From NCBI GenBank assembly GCA_947461165.1, contig CANHJR010000060.1, positions 1 to 7,268 of the forward strand: a stretch of 7,268 bases of DNA, in the 5' to 3' direction. Below the pieces are notes generated by a model. That model made no database searches and was not told the DNA's origin. It worked only from the letters and a program-made list of their open reading frames with translations. Both the position numbers and the translations under genes were made by a program. This document shows, in pieces, positions 1 to 6,624 of this stretch. Every line of letters begins with the position of its first letter. Position 1 is the first letter of the stretch. This stretch comes from Saprospirales bacterium. GTDB taxonomy: Bacteria; Bacteroidota; Bacteroidia; Chitinophagales; JADJOU01.

Positions 1-883
1 CTCCTCTTCTATAAAGAGAGTTTATGGCATCTCCAAGATCTCTACGAGGTCCTACCAATGTGAAATTAGAAAACGTAGCGCTTGTCCTTGGATTCAAGTA
101 AGTCCCAGTCGCATTATTGTCTGTTTCGATCCCATTAGATTGAGAAATATCTGCAATATTTGGATTGCGGAAGCTCACACCAAATTGAACTTTTCCGCTA
201 AACCCATTGTCTGCATCAAAGTCGTCATCCACGCCGTGAAGAGCAATGATTCTTTTACAGTTCACTGTTCCTCCAAACCATTCGTAAGAATCATCGCCAG
301 AATATGAAATTTGGATGTTCTCAATAGTAGTTCCAGATCCAACACTACCCATTGTCAATCCATTGATCTCCTGATTGGTAGCAAATGCGATACCTGGAAA
401 TTCAATTCTAACATATTTAAGTGATCCAGAATTGTCAGCATCATCAGTTCCACCATAAGAGATCTCTGATTCTGTAGTACTTGCTGAGGTAGGGAAGCCT
501 TCGACATTGGCCCATCCTGCTGCTTGATTTAGTTTTGCTTTTCCACAGATAATAATTCCTCCCCAATCTCCAGCATTTCTAGATCCAGGTGCTTGATTTG
601 ATGTGAAAATGATAGGATTGTCAGCTGTACCTTCAGCCATAAGTTTTGCACCACGAGTGACTACTAGACAAGGTCTAACGGCTCCTTTCACACCCTTAAT
701 AATTGTTCCAGGTTTTATGGTCAAAGTGGCATTGTTTGTAACATAAATTGCAGAGTCAAGAAAATACACATTGGTGCTAACCCACGTGGTATTCGTAGTA
801 ATGTGACTGACGTGCACATCCGCTGCTTTTGCTTGGATTAGTCCTAACGCAAGCATTAATAAAAGTAAACTTAATTTTTTCAT
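1..883 (-). CDS. Secreted right-handed beta-helix-type surface protein, 3' end beyond the window (partial)
   Basis: An open frame starts at ATG 883 and runs to the window edge without a stop, giving 294 residues and one spare base. It begins with a classical signal peptide (MKKLSLLLLMLALGLIQAKA, cleavage probably near residue 20-21) and has no lipobox cysteine, so the product is predicted to be exported. The mature part is rich in short beta-strand turns: GTIIKG (59-64), EGTADNPIIFTS (84-95), GDWGGIIICGKAKLN (105-119), YVRIEFPG (157-164), and an acidic DDDFDADNGFSG stretch (219-230) that could bind a cation. This pattern is typical of Bacteroidota beta-helix proteins that often end in a type IX secretion sorting domain; that end would lie outside the window. 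It begins 30 bases after the stop of the TonB-dependent receptor, so the two are probably one transcript under the Pho-box-like array at 3770-3808. I infer a surface partner of the receptor. The molecular function and ligand are unknown. Confidence 0.85.
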   Translation of the reverse strand, partial: MKKLSLLLLMLALGLIQAKAADVHVSHITTNTTWVSTNVYFLDSAIYVTNNATLTIKPGTIIKGVKGAVRPCLVVTRGAKLMAEGTADNPIIFTSNQAPGSRNAGDWGGIIICGKAKLNQAAGWANVEGFPTSASTTESEISYGGTDDADNSGSLKYVRIEFPGIAFATNQEINGLTMGSVGSGTTIENIQISYSGDDSYEWFGGTVNCKRIIALHGVDDDFDADNGFSGKVQFGVSFRNPNIADISQSNGIETDNNATGTYLNPRTSATFSNFTLVGPRRDLGDAINSLYRRG

Positions 884-913
884 AAATTGGTTTTTTTGTT
901 TAGTGATTTGATT

Positions 914-3736
914 TTAAAATTTGTAGTTAAATCCGAGATTGAATGTGGTTCCCATTCTTTGAGTGATAAAATCCACTCGGGTTCCATTGGGATAGTCAAT
1001 ATAGTATGCCAATGGTTGGGCTAGAATATCATTTATAGTAAACTTGAAATCTGCTCTACTACTTAGTTTTTTCCCTATTTGTATGTCGAATATATGCCTG
1101 TGCTTTTCGTTTACATTTGGTTTTGCATTGGCATCGCTACCTACCTCGCTGATTCGATCACCTACGACATTGTAAAATATGGAGGCACTCCAGTTGGTCT
1201 TGGGATCAGTGTATAATAAACTAGTGTTCACTACAATTGGTGATTGACCTTGAAGAGCTCTTGGTCTTGATTGACCTGCAGATAAATTGTCTGCAAACTT
1301 CACTCTCGAATAAATATAAGCGACATTCGCTGTTAGCAATAAATTGCTTAATACGGTATGCTCCGGTTTACCAATCAAGGTTCCTACTTTCATTCTAAAC
1401 TCCGTCTCAGCTCCTAGGTTGATAGCGGATTGTGCATTGACAAATGATTTTACGCGCGTCTCAGGTCCTGTAAAATCGACTGTTTGTTCGATTGGTTTTT
1501 CAAAAAGCTTATAGAACGTACTGACGGTAAACATTTGACCAAATTTCTGAAAAATTTCAAATCTTAAATCTGCATTATAAATATTGGTACTTTTGAGCTC
1601 AGGATTCCCGCCTGTGGTAGAATTGTTTGTATAATCATAGAAAGTAAATCGGCTCAATTCTCTAAATTCTGGTCTTGATACGGTCTTGGAAACTGACAAA
1701 CGAAGGTTAGATTTATCGTTGATAGAATATATAAAATTAGCAGAAGGAAGGATATCGACATACGTATTAGAAGAATTGACCTTATAGATTGGAGTGTTGG
1801 TTGTAGAGTCGATTTGAGTACTTGGAGTCATTAATTCTTGATTAAATCGCTCGATTCTGGCACCCCAGATTACTCTTAGTTTTTTACCAAGTTTATCATC
1901 TAACATAAGATATCCTGCATTAAGGTCAGAGTTAGCCTTATAGCTATCTTCAGGAGAGTAAATTTCTTTCAGAATAAATCCATTTTTGCCAATATTCTCT
2001 TCAGAATACAATTTGGATACATCCTGGGTAATGAGATTGTAATTAAAGCTACTTTGACTATTGACGATATAACCTAACACTGTCGTATAAAAGCTTCTGT
2101 CTTTGAAGAGACCATAGATTCCAGATTTGAATGTATGTTTTTGTTTTAGAAATGTAAATGGAATGCTTAAATCCGCACCTATATTTTTTGAATTTTCAGT
2201 TAATTCAGAGAAGAATCTACCACCCGATCTAGGATCCGTTCCACTCGAAACGAATGCTTGATAATTTGTGTCTCCAGGATTCAAAGGATTGTTTTCTCGG
2301 ATGTAATAAGTTCTTCTAAGATCTGGTGTGTTCTTGTTCAATGAACTTATACCCATCTGGTATTTTATTTTCCAATTTTTGCTATTCAATATACTCTCTC
2401 CTGAGAATTGATGAGATCTCAATGTGTTTTTGACGTACTGTTGTATACTTTGTTTGACCAAAATATCACCAGTAAGGTCTAATGCATTTCGATTAATAAC
2501 AAGACTTTCAGCGTTGTTATTAAAAATATTCATGAGGTTAAACTTATGATTAGTTGGAGTGGTAAGACCAATACTCCAAATTCCTCCTAGGTTCATATTG
2601 TGTCTATACTGCTGCTCGTTTGATAAGTATTCCTGCTCTATAGCTGCATTATAACTTGCTCTATATACACTGTCTAGTGTTCGATAACTATTGCTATAAT
2701 TTAAGGATACGATAGAGCCTATTTCAAACTTCTTATACTTTTTATTCCAAGCATTTGTAATTCCTAAACTTCCTCCCGGCAATGCACTGGCTATTTCATT
2801 TACTTGAAATGTATTGCTAAATTTTTTGGTAATATTAAATTGGTCTGATTCTGACAACTTATTGTATCCATTATATGTTGGGAAATCGCTTACAATTGAC
2901 CTTCCTCCATTCCCTAAACCTAGGAATTCGCCTTGGTCATTTGATTGCTGGTTGAATTTGCGAAAAGTACTGAGTGTGTTGAAATTTAGACTTGCAGATA
3001 CAGAAGTATAATTTTCATCGGGAATTGCTTTGGTCATTACTTGGATAATTCCCCCAGCAAAATCTCCACTGAGATCAGGACTTGCTGTCTTGATTACCAT
3101 TAGATTATCTATTATAGATGAAGGAATCAAGTCAAATGAAAATGACTTTCGATCTGCTTCCGTTGAGCTCAAGTATGTCGAGTTTAGCATTGCATTATTA
3201 TATCGATCAGCAAGACCTCTAACTATTGCAAATTTGCCATCTTGCATGCTAGATCCACTTACTCGCTTGACGACATCTGCGGAACTACGATCTGGTGTTC
3301 TTGTGATGACATCACGAGAAATTCCGTCCGCGACCACCGTACTATTTTTTTGAATTACTGCCAGTGCTGATAGCGATTCTTGTTTTCTTTTTGACTTTAT
3401 TTTAACTTCATTCGTCAATACGGATGAACTTTCCATTGTAAAACTTATTTCTGTGACAGCATTTTCTTTAACAGAAAGTTTTTCAGTCATTTTTTTGTAG
3501 GAAAGGATGCTAGCCTCGATGGTATGCTCACCAACAGGTACTTTTGAAATAGTGAAATTCCCGTCTATACTGGATTTTGTTCCTAGATTTGTGTTTTCTA
3601 TACGTATTGATACCCCGGTGAGTGCTTCTCCAGTCCGGTTGTCGACTATTTTGCCAGAGATGGTGCCTGTTTGCGAGAAGATTTTTGTACTGAATGCGTA
3701 AGTAAAAAGCGTTGCTAAAAGAATAATTTTTTTCAT
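914..3736 (-). CDS. TonB-dependent outer-membrane receptor with N-terminal carboxypeptidase-regulatory-like domain
   Basis: This 940-residue protein should form a TonB-powered beta-barrel importer in the outer membrane. It has a signal peptide (residues 1-22, ending FSQ before TGTISG), then a CarboxypepD_reg-like beta-sandwich (about 23-101; GTISGKIVD start, GVSIRIENT, SIDGNFTI). A plug domain follows (about 120-238), with VADGISRD, the RGLADRYN motif (173-180), SSIIDNLMVIKT (206-217) and FAGGIIQVMTK (226-236). The remainder is barrel, with alternating aromatic strands and a terminal phenylalanine (NYKF), as usual for outer-membrane barrels. The length is normal for the family and the frame is intact. 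The start at 3736 is supported by the signal peptide that follows it directly. No susD-like gene is adjacent; the downstream partner is the beta-helix protein at 883. The promoter carries four 11-bp-spaced RTAACR hexamers, pointing to phosphate-starvation control, so I infer uptake of a phosphorus compound. Siderophore or glycan transport cannot be excluded from the protein alone. Confidence 0.95.
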   Translation of the reverse strand: MKKIILLATLFTYAFSTKIFSQTGTISGKIVDNRTGEALTGVSIRIENTNLGTKSSIDGNFTISKVPVGEHTIEASILSYKKMTEKLSVKENAVTEISFTMESSSVLTNEVKIKSKRKQESLSALAVIQKNSTVVADGISRDVITRTPDRSSADVVKRVSGSSMQDGKFAIVRGLADRYNNAMLNSTYLSSTEADRKSFSFDLIPSSIIDNLMVIKTASPDLSGDFAGGIIQVMTKAIPDENYTSVSASLNFNTLSTFRKFNQQSNDQGEFLGLGNGGRSIVSDFPTYNGYNKLSESDQFNITKKFSNTFQVNEIASALPGGSLGITNAWNKKYKKFEIGSIVSLNYSNSYRTLDSVYRASYNAAIEQEYLSNEQQYRHNMNLGGIWSIGLTTPTNHKFNLMNIFNNNAESLVINRNALDLTGDILVKQSIQQYVKNTLRSHQFSGESILNSKNWKIKYQMGISSLNKNTPDLRRTYYIRENNPLNPGDTNYQAFVSSGTDPRSGGRFFSELTENSKNIGADLSIPFTFLKQKHTFKSGIYGLFKDRSFYTTVLGYIVNSQSSFNYNLITQDVSKLYSEENIGKNGFILKEIYSPEDSYKANSDLNAGYLMLDDKLGKKLRVIWGARIERFNQELMTPSTQIDSTTNTPIYKVNSSNTYVDILPSANFIYSINDKSNLRLSVSKTVSRPEFRELSRFTFYDYTNNSTTGGNPELKSTNIYNADLRFEIFQKFGQMFTVSTFYKLFEKPIEQTVDFTGPETRVKSFVNAQSAINLGAETEFRMKVGTLIGKPEHTVLSNLLLTANVAYIYSRVKFADNLSAGQSRPRALQGQSPIVVNTSLLYTDPKTNWSASIFYNVVGDRISEVGSDANAKPNVNEKHRHIFDIQIGKKLSSRADFKFTINDILAQPLAYYIDYPNGTRVDFITQRMGTTFNLGFNYKF

Positions 3737-3740
3737 AGTG

Positions 3741-3748
3741 CAAAACTA
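3741..3748 (-). promoter_or_regulatory. Bacteroidota -7 promoter element (TAnnTTTG) for the TonB-dependent receptor
   Basis: The minus strand reads TAGTTTTG here, an exact match to the Bacteroidota -7 consensus TAnnTTTG. It ends four bases before the ATG at 3736, so transcription would begin at or within a few bases of the start codon, giving a leaderless or nearly leaderless mRNA. No TTTG -33 element is present at the usual distance; an activator site (3770-3808) lies there instead, which fits an activator-dependent promoter. A match of six defined bases can occur by chance in AT-rich DNA. Confidence 0.5.
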
Positions 3749-3769
3749 TATACCCCTTCGCGATTTTAG

Positions 3770-3808
3770 TGTTACCCTAATGTTATCAAATCGTTACTCC
3801 AATGTTAT
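3770..3808 (-). promoter_or_regulatory. Pho-box-like array: four direct RTAACR hexamers at exact 11-bp spacing
   Basis: Reading the minus strand towards the gene, the hexamers are ATAACA (3808-3803), GTAACG (3797-3792), ATAACA (3786-3781) and GTAACA (3775-3770), each starting 11 bases after the previous one. The first and third units share TGATAACATT. Direct repeats once per helical turn are how response regulators of the PhoB/PhoP class bind: the Bacillus PhoP box is TT(A/T)ACA-like with 11-bp phasing, and the E. coli pho box has 11-bp repeat units. The array ends 21 bases upstream of the -7 element and 33 bases before the start codon, the usual place for an activator. It lies in a 142-base intergenic space, where I see nothing else apart from the -7 box and a T-rich run (plus strand) at 3811-3823. 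I predict phosphate-starvation control of the receptor and beta-helix genes. Confidence 0.72.
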
Positions 3809-3878
3809 CATTTTTTTTTCTTTGTTTATTAAATCTAGATATGGTTCTCGTTTCAATCCCTTTAAATATCAATGCTTC

Positions 3879-4010
3879 TCAAATGTTTGTTGTTATACTC
3901 AAATTGTTATCTGGCATTTCTGAAATATATTTAGACAACTCTGGGAATTCTATATGTATTTTCATTATGATGTCTAAAATGTTTTTTTCGAGTTCTATTT
4001 TCGTCTTCAT
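3879..4010 (-). CDS. Small 43-residue hypothetical protein, possibly shortened
   Basis: The ATG at 4010 opens a 43-codon frame ending in TGA at 3881-3879. The product begins MKTKIELEKNILDIIMKIH, continues with EFPELSKYISEMPD and ends SITTNI. The first 35 residues look like real protein: an amphipathic, charged helix followed by a proline break. The composition (many K, E, I) is normal for Bacteroidota, and there is no signal peptide or membrane segment. The phrase FPELSKYISEMP is reminiscent to me of small uncharacterised Bacteroidota proteins that continue for another 20 to 30 residues, but I cannot verify this here. After the TGA the same frame stays open for 30 more codons, to 3788-3786, which is compatible with truncation by a nonsense change. 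That extension would overlap the Pho-box-like array, which argues against it having been coding to its end. It lies 69 bases after the SOUL gene and 142 before the receptor. Function unknown. Confidence 0.5.
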   Translation of the reverse strand: MKTKIELEKNILDIIMKIHIEFPELSKYISEMPDNNLSITTNI

Positions 4011-4079
4011 GGTTCATTTACTTTAGGGTGATTTGTTCTATTTATTGATAACGAAACATAGGTATATTATTAGCTCATA

Positions 4080-4694
4080 TTAAATTCTATATTCGCTCAA
4101 ACTTTCAATATTTAATGAAACGATTATTTCATTTCTTCTTCCAAACAACTGATAAGGTGGGTTATACCCTAAAAATCGAAAATTGCCTTGGTAAGTCATC
4201 CCTTTACTTTTCAAGATGCTTTGGAGTCTGATCTTATATTCGTTTATTCTCTCTGTAGATGCGAAACCTCCAAATCTAATGACAGCAACATATTCAGGAG
4301 TTGTGGTCTCTATGACGATGTCCGCATTGTTTGGCGCTGGCAGATCTTCTTTATCCATACTTGCAGGCATGACGAAGGCCATCGTTGAAACAGAATCGCC
4401 TATATCCATATGCACAGGAGAAGTCATTGCAATCTGTTTATTTTGGTTGTTTCCTCCAAATATATACGTTGCCAGTTTGCCAAATCCATAACTTCCTAAC
4501 TCTTTGTATGAATTGGATGTTGAACTGATTTTTGCTATTACGGCGGCGGGATAGTACCTTACTTCAAATTCCGTTTCTTTGCTAATGACCGTGTACCCTT
4601 GTGTCTCTGTTTTGTTTGTTGTTATCGTTGTATAACTTTGAAAGATTGTCAATAAGATGAGGATTATGACAATAATAAGGATTGCTTTTTTCAT
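4080..4694 (-). CDS. SOUL-family haem-binding protein, membrane-anchored
   Basis: A 204-residue protein of the SOUL/HBP family, whose members bind haem or other tetrapyrroles; the cellular role in bacteria is not settled. Family signatures appear in order: FEVRYYP (43-49), FGKLATYIFGGN (71-82), IAMTSPV (88-94), MAFVMP (105-110), YVAVIRFGGF (135-144), and the C-terminal GYNPPYQLFGRRNEI (176-190). The first 20 residues (MKKAILIIVIILILLTIFQS) form one hydrophobic helix with no lipobox cysteine, so the domain is probably anchored facing the periplasm. I chose the ATG at 4694 because MKK followed by a hydrophobic helix is a natural export start. An in-frame ATG at 4745 would add 17 residues that fit no signal. 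It follows the six-helix membrane protein by 96 bases; an 11-bp inverted repeat (4725-4735) sits just upstream. Haem binding fits the stress and fermentation neighbours, but the link is inference. Confidence 0.9.
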   Translation of the reverse strand: MKKAILIIVIILILLTIFQSYTTITTNKTETQGYTVISKETEFEVRYYPAAVIAKISSTSNSYKELGSYGFGKLATYIFGGNNQNKQIAMTSPVHMDIGDSVSTMAFVMPASMDKEDLPAPNNADIVIETTTPEYVAVIRFGGFASTERINEYKIRLQSILKSKGMTYQGNFRFLGYNPPYQLFGRRNEIIVSLNIESLSEYRI

Positions 4695-4724
4695 GTTTTT
4701 ATATTTTAATTTCAGTATGCAATA

Positions 4725-4735
4725 TACAATTTGTA
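4725..4735. promoter_or_regulatory. Short inverted repeat upstream of the SOUL gene (possible operator)
   Basis: The sequence TACAA-T-TTGTA is a perfect inverted repeat of 5-bp arms around one base, about 30 bases before the SOUL start codon. The same two arms, separated by four bases, occur upstream of the preceding membrane-protein gene (5403-5416). A short AT-rich palindrome can arise by chance, and the different spacing argues against a single regulator. Confidence 0.25.
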
Positions 4736-4790
4736 AGGGAAACACACCATTATCTATATTGCAAGCGCGTGGTATTTTTGTTTGGTCATT

Positions 4791-5339
4791 TTACATTAAA
4801 ACCTGACTCGAAATTTCAATTGATCGACTTGTCCTTATAACAGGTACATAATACAAAACGTTCAAGCCAACAAGAATGAACAGTACCCCAAAAACGTGAA
4901 GCGCATATTCGGTGTAATTCATTGCCGCAATAGTGCCAACACCTACTGCAAAGCCGAGCAGAAACCGAATTGCTACAATTCTAAAAACAACTTTTTCCAA
5001 AAGATTGAAAAGCCAATAACAAAAAATGATTTCTGAAAAAGTATAAAAAAACAGAAGAAATGTTGTATACGATATCATTGCTTCGAATGAATTGCAGAAA
5101 AACAGCAATGCAATAGCGTATACTAGCATAGCAAAAGCATGCAGCTCATGGTAGACAAATTGAACTTGTTTTCTTTGGCGCGACAGGGCCGTTATAAGCG
5201 CAAAGAAGGCCCCGGCAGTGAAGGCAATTCCCATATTGAATTTTATCACCTCAAAAATGCCGTTATCTGAAAATAGAAGGAATAATCCAGAGAAAATTAT
5301 GGTTGAGCCATAGATGTATAGTGGAAGATTCTTATTCAT
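4791..5339 (-). CDS. Six-helix integral membrane protein, function unknown
   Basis: The 182-residue product has six predicted membrane helices, at about residues 7-23, 33-52, 66-82, 87-110, 121-139 and 145-164, arranged as three helical hairpins. A basic loop (SRQRKQ, 53-58) after helix 2 suggests that both ends lie in the cytoplasm. There is no signal peptide and I see no catalytic motif; charged or polar residues within or near helices include E65, H67, E86, E103 and E144. The size and three-hairpin layout resemble HdeD/DUF308 acid-resistance membrane proteins, which occur in stress clusters, but I see no sequence match strong enough to assign that family. It lies 106 bases after ldhA and 96 before the SOUL gene. 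Its upstream region contains two inverted repeats (5351-5367, 5403-5416), so it may have its own promoter. Reality of the gene is well supported by length and hydrophobic pattern; function is not. Confidence 0.8.
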   Translation of the reverse strand: MNKNLPLYIYGSTIIFSGLFLLFSDNGIFEVIKFNMGIAFTAGAFFALITALSRQRKQVQFVYHELHAFAMLVYAIALLFFCNSFEAMISYTTFLLFFYTFSEIIFCYWLFNLLEKVVFRIVAIRFLLGFAVGVGTIAAMNYTEYALHVFGVLFILVGLNVLYYVPVIRTSRSIEISSQVLM

Positions 5340-5350
5340 TTTTTTAGATT

Positions 5351-5367
5351 ATATTTGATACAAATAT
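5351..5367. promoter_or_regulatory. Perfect 7-bp-arm inverted repeat just before the membrane-protein gene (possible operator)
   Basis: The plus strand reads ATATTTG-ATA-CAAATAT, a perfect dyad of 7-bp arms with a 3-base centre, lying 12 to 28 bases before the ATG at 5339. Its position in the leader or over the start of transcription suits a repressor site. The minus-strand GATATTTG (5368-5361) also matches five of the six defined bases of the -7 element TAnnTTTG. A hairpin in the mRNA leader is an alternative. There is no U-tract suited to a terminator directly after the stem. Confidence 0.35.
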
Positions 5368-5402
5368 CGTTTCTTAATTTGTCTTGTTTGTTATAGCTTT
5401 CT

Positions 5403-5416
5403 TACAAAATGTTGTA
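5403..5416. promoter_or_regulatory. 5-4-5 inverted repeat (TACAA-N4-TTGTA) between ldhA and the membrane-protein gene
   Basis: The plus strand reads TACAA-AATG-TTGTA, a perfect dyad with the 5-4-5 layout used by dimeric regulators of the CRP/FNR class, about 65 bases before the downstream start codon. Low-oxygen genes such as ldhA are common targets of such regulators, but these arms are not the canonical FNR half-site TTGAT. Only the architecture supports the idea. Confidence 0.25.
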
Positions 5417-5445
5417 TAATTCTAGCCGACGATATCGAATACAGC

Positions 5446-6435
5446 CTAAACCAAATCATTTTTTGAAGTGCCTTTGTCTTTATATTCCATAAGGTTATCT
5501 ATTGTCGTTTCTGCAATGCATGTGAGCGCTTCATTGGTTAGAAAAGCCTGATGACCAGTTATTATTACATTTGGAAATGACCGTAGTTTTTCGAAGATGC
5601 TATCTTGAACGGGTTTGCCAAAATGATTTATAAAAAACAAGGATTTTTCATTTTCATAAACATCCAAGCCTGCCGCTGCTATAGTGCCATTTTCAATGGC
5701 TTCTATCAAATCTAAGGTATTTACAATTCCTCCCCGAGCTGTATTTATCAAAAAAATTCCTTTTTTCATTTTGCTAAAAATGTCTCTGTTAAACAAATGA
5801 TTTGTATCACTTGTAAGAGGACAGTGGAGTGATACAACATCTGAATTCTTGCATAAATCTTCTAGTGAGGTATAGGTGATGCCTGTCTGAGTGATAAGTT
5901 TTTTGTCATGAACGATATCATATCCTAACAATTTGCAACCAAAGCCATTCATAATGCGAGCATATGCTGCGCCTATTTTTCCTGTACCGACAATGCCGAT
6001 CGTTTTGCCGTGCAAATCGAAACCGATCAGGCTATCTAAGCAGAAATTTTGATATTCAATTAACTTTTGTCCTTCTATTAATTTTCTATTTAAAGCCAAT
6101 AACAGTGTGACTGCGTGTTCCGCGATGGAATATGGCGAATAAGCAGGTACATTCGATACTTTTATTCCCAGTTTTTTTGCCATATGCAAATCAACATGGT
6201 CGTGACCGACAGATCGAAGTGTGATATACCTAATTCCATTTGTATTCAAAATATCCAATACGTCTGCCAAGGCATGATCAGAGGTGAAAAGTGAAATTGC
6301 TGAAAACCCTTTTGCATCCGAAGCGGAGTGAAGATCCAAGGACTGATTTGTAAAAAACAATTCTTGTTTTCCCTTAGCTGCCCTTTGCAAAAAAGATTTT
6401 TCATAGTCATGACTACTATAAATCAATGTTTTCAT
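5446..6435 (-). CDS. ldhA: NAD-dependent D-lactate dehydrogenase (fermentative)
   Basis: This cytosolic enzyme reduces pyruvate to D-lactate with NADH, re-oxidising NADH during fermentation. Its 329 residues equal the length of E. coli LdhA, and the C-terminus NDLV parallels the NELV I recall there. Segments in order: substrate-domain start (LIYSSHDYEKSFL, 4-16), RYITLRSVGHDHVD (69-82), VPAYSPYSIAEHA (96-108), and the NAD-binding Rossmann loop GTGKIG (150-155) with Asp173 after the second strand as ribose-binding acid. The catalytic triad is complete: Arg234 in NTARGG, Glu263 in DVYENE, and His295 in TGHQAFLT. The start at 6435 aligns with the expected N-terminus. It begins 57 bases after the lysine-rich small gene with no convincing promoter between, so it is probably co-transcribed with the stress protein and cupin genes. 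Related 2-hydroxyacid dehydrogenases are less likely given the QAFLT and YENE(K)xLFF motifs. Confidence 0.95.
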   Translation of the reverse strand: MKTLIYSSHDYEKSFLQRAAKGKQELFFTNQSLDLHSASDAKGFSAISLFTSDHALADVLDILNTNGIRYITLRSVGHDHVDLHMAKKLGIKVSNVPAYSPYSIAEHAVTLLLALNRKLIEGQKLIEYQNFCLDSLIGFDLHGKTIGIVGTGKIGAAYARIMNGFGCKLLGYDIVHDKKLITQTGITYTSLEDLCKNSDVVSLHCPLTSDTNHLFNRDIFSKMKKGIFLINTARGGIVNTLDLIEAIENGTIAAAGLDVYENEKSLFFINHFGKPVQDSIFEKLRSFPNVIITGHQAFLTNEALTCIAETTIDNLMEYKDKGTSKNDLV

Positions 6436-6492
6436 GTGTATATCATGTTATGTTTAATGGTCGCCTGCTATGCGTTGTATATTTATTTCAAA

Positions 6493-6624
6493 TTAAACGT
6501 TTATCGCTTTATTTGGATTCAATCTATCGACTTTCTTTTTTGCTTTGGCAGCCTTTTTTTCTTTTGGTGATTTCGCCGGAGCTTTTTTATCGGATTTTAC
6601 TTTTCCATCTTTTTCTTTTGACAT
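6493..6624 (-). CDS. Small lysine-rich basic protein (43 residues)
   Basis: An ATG at 6624 opens a frame of 43 codons ending in TAA at 6495-6493. The product starts MSKEKDGKVKSDKKAPAKSP, continues KEKKAAKAKKKVDRLNPNKA and ends INV. Fifteen of 43 residues are lysine, with one arginine and five acidic residues, so the net charge is strongly positive. The PAK and AAKAKKK stretches resemble the disordered basic tails of histone-H1-like or ribosome-associated proteins. No signal peptide or hydrophobic segment is present. It lies 42 bases after the cupin stop and 57 before ldhA on the same strand, within the probable stress operon, which supports it being real. A role in nucleic-acid binding under stress is inferred only from composition. 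Poly-lysine-coding AT-rich DNA could mimic such an ORF, but the clean start, stop and spacing argue otherwise. Confidence 0.72.
   Translation of the reverse strand: MSKEKDGKVKSDKKAPAKSPKEKKAAKAKKKVDRLNPNKAINV

Noticed and set aside
2814..3701. Plus-strand ORFs of 64 to 107 codons at 2814-3011, 3030-3353 and 3507-3701
   Set aside because: They lie wholly antisense to the intact 940-residue receptor and show no recognisable domain or export signal.
3528..3743. Minus-strand 71-codon ORF overlapping the receptor's 5' end in another frame
   Set aside because: Its composition is not protein-like, and the receptor frame here encodes a clear signal peptide and regulatory-like domain.
3879..3881. 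TGA as a recoded selenocysteine codon in the small ORF
   Set aside because: There is no cysteine-like context, no strong hairpin after it, and the continuation overlaps the promoter array.
3738..4026. Plus-strand ORFs of 61 and 74 codons over the intergenic region
   Set aside because: They run through the Pho-box-like array and opposite the small minus-strand ORF; the hydrophobic product is what an antisense read of AT-rich DNA gives.
4695..4745. Upstream ATG at 4745 as the start of the SOUL protein
   Set aside because: The extra 17 residues place a mixed segment before a typical MKK signal helix and would overlap the inverted repeat at 4725-4735.
5370..5396. Possible second Pho-box (ATAACA followed by GACAAA) upstream of the membrane-protein gene
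   Set aside because: Only one hexamer fits the consensus; the next at 11 bases is a poor match and no further repeats follow.
5430..5437. CGATATCG palindrome after the ldhA stop as a terminator
   Set aside because: It is 8 bp with no loop and no following T-run, so it cannot form a normal terminator hairpin.
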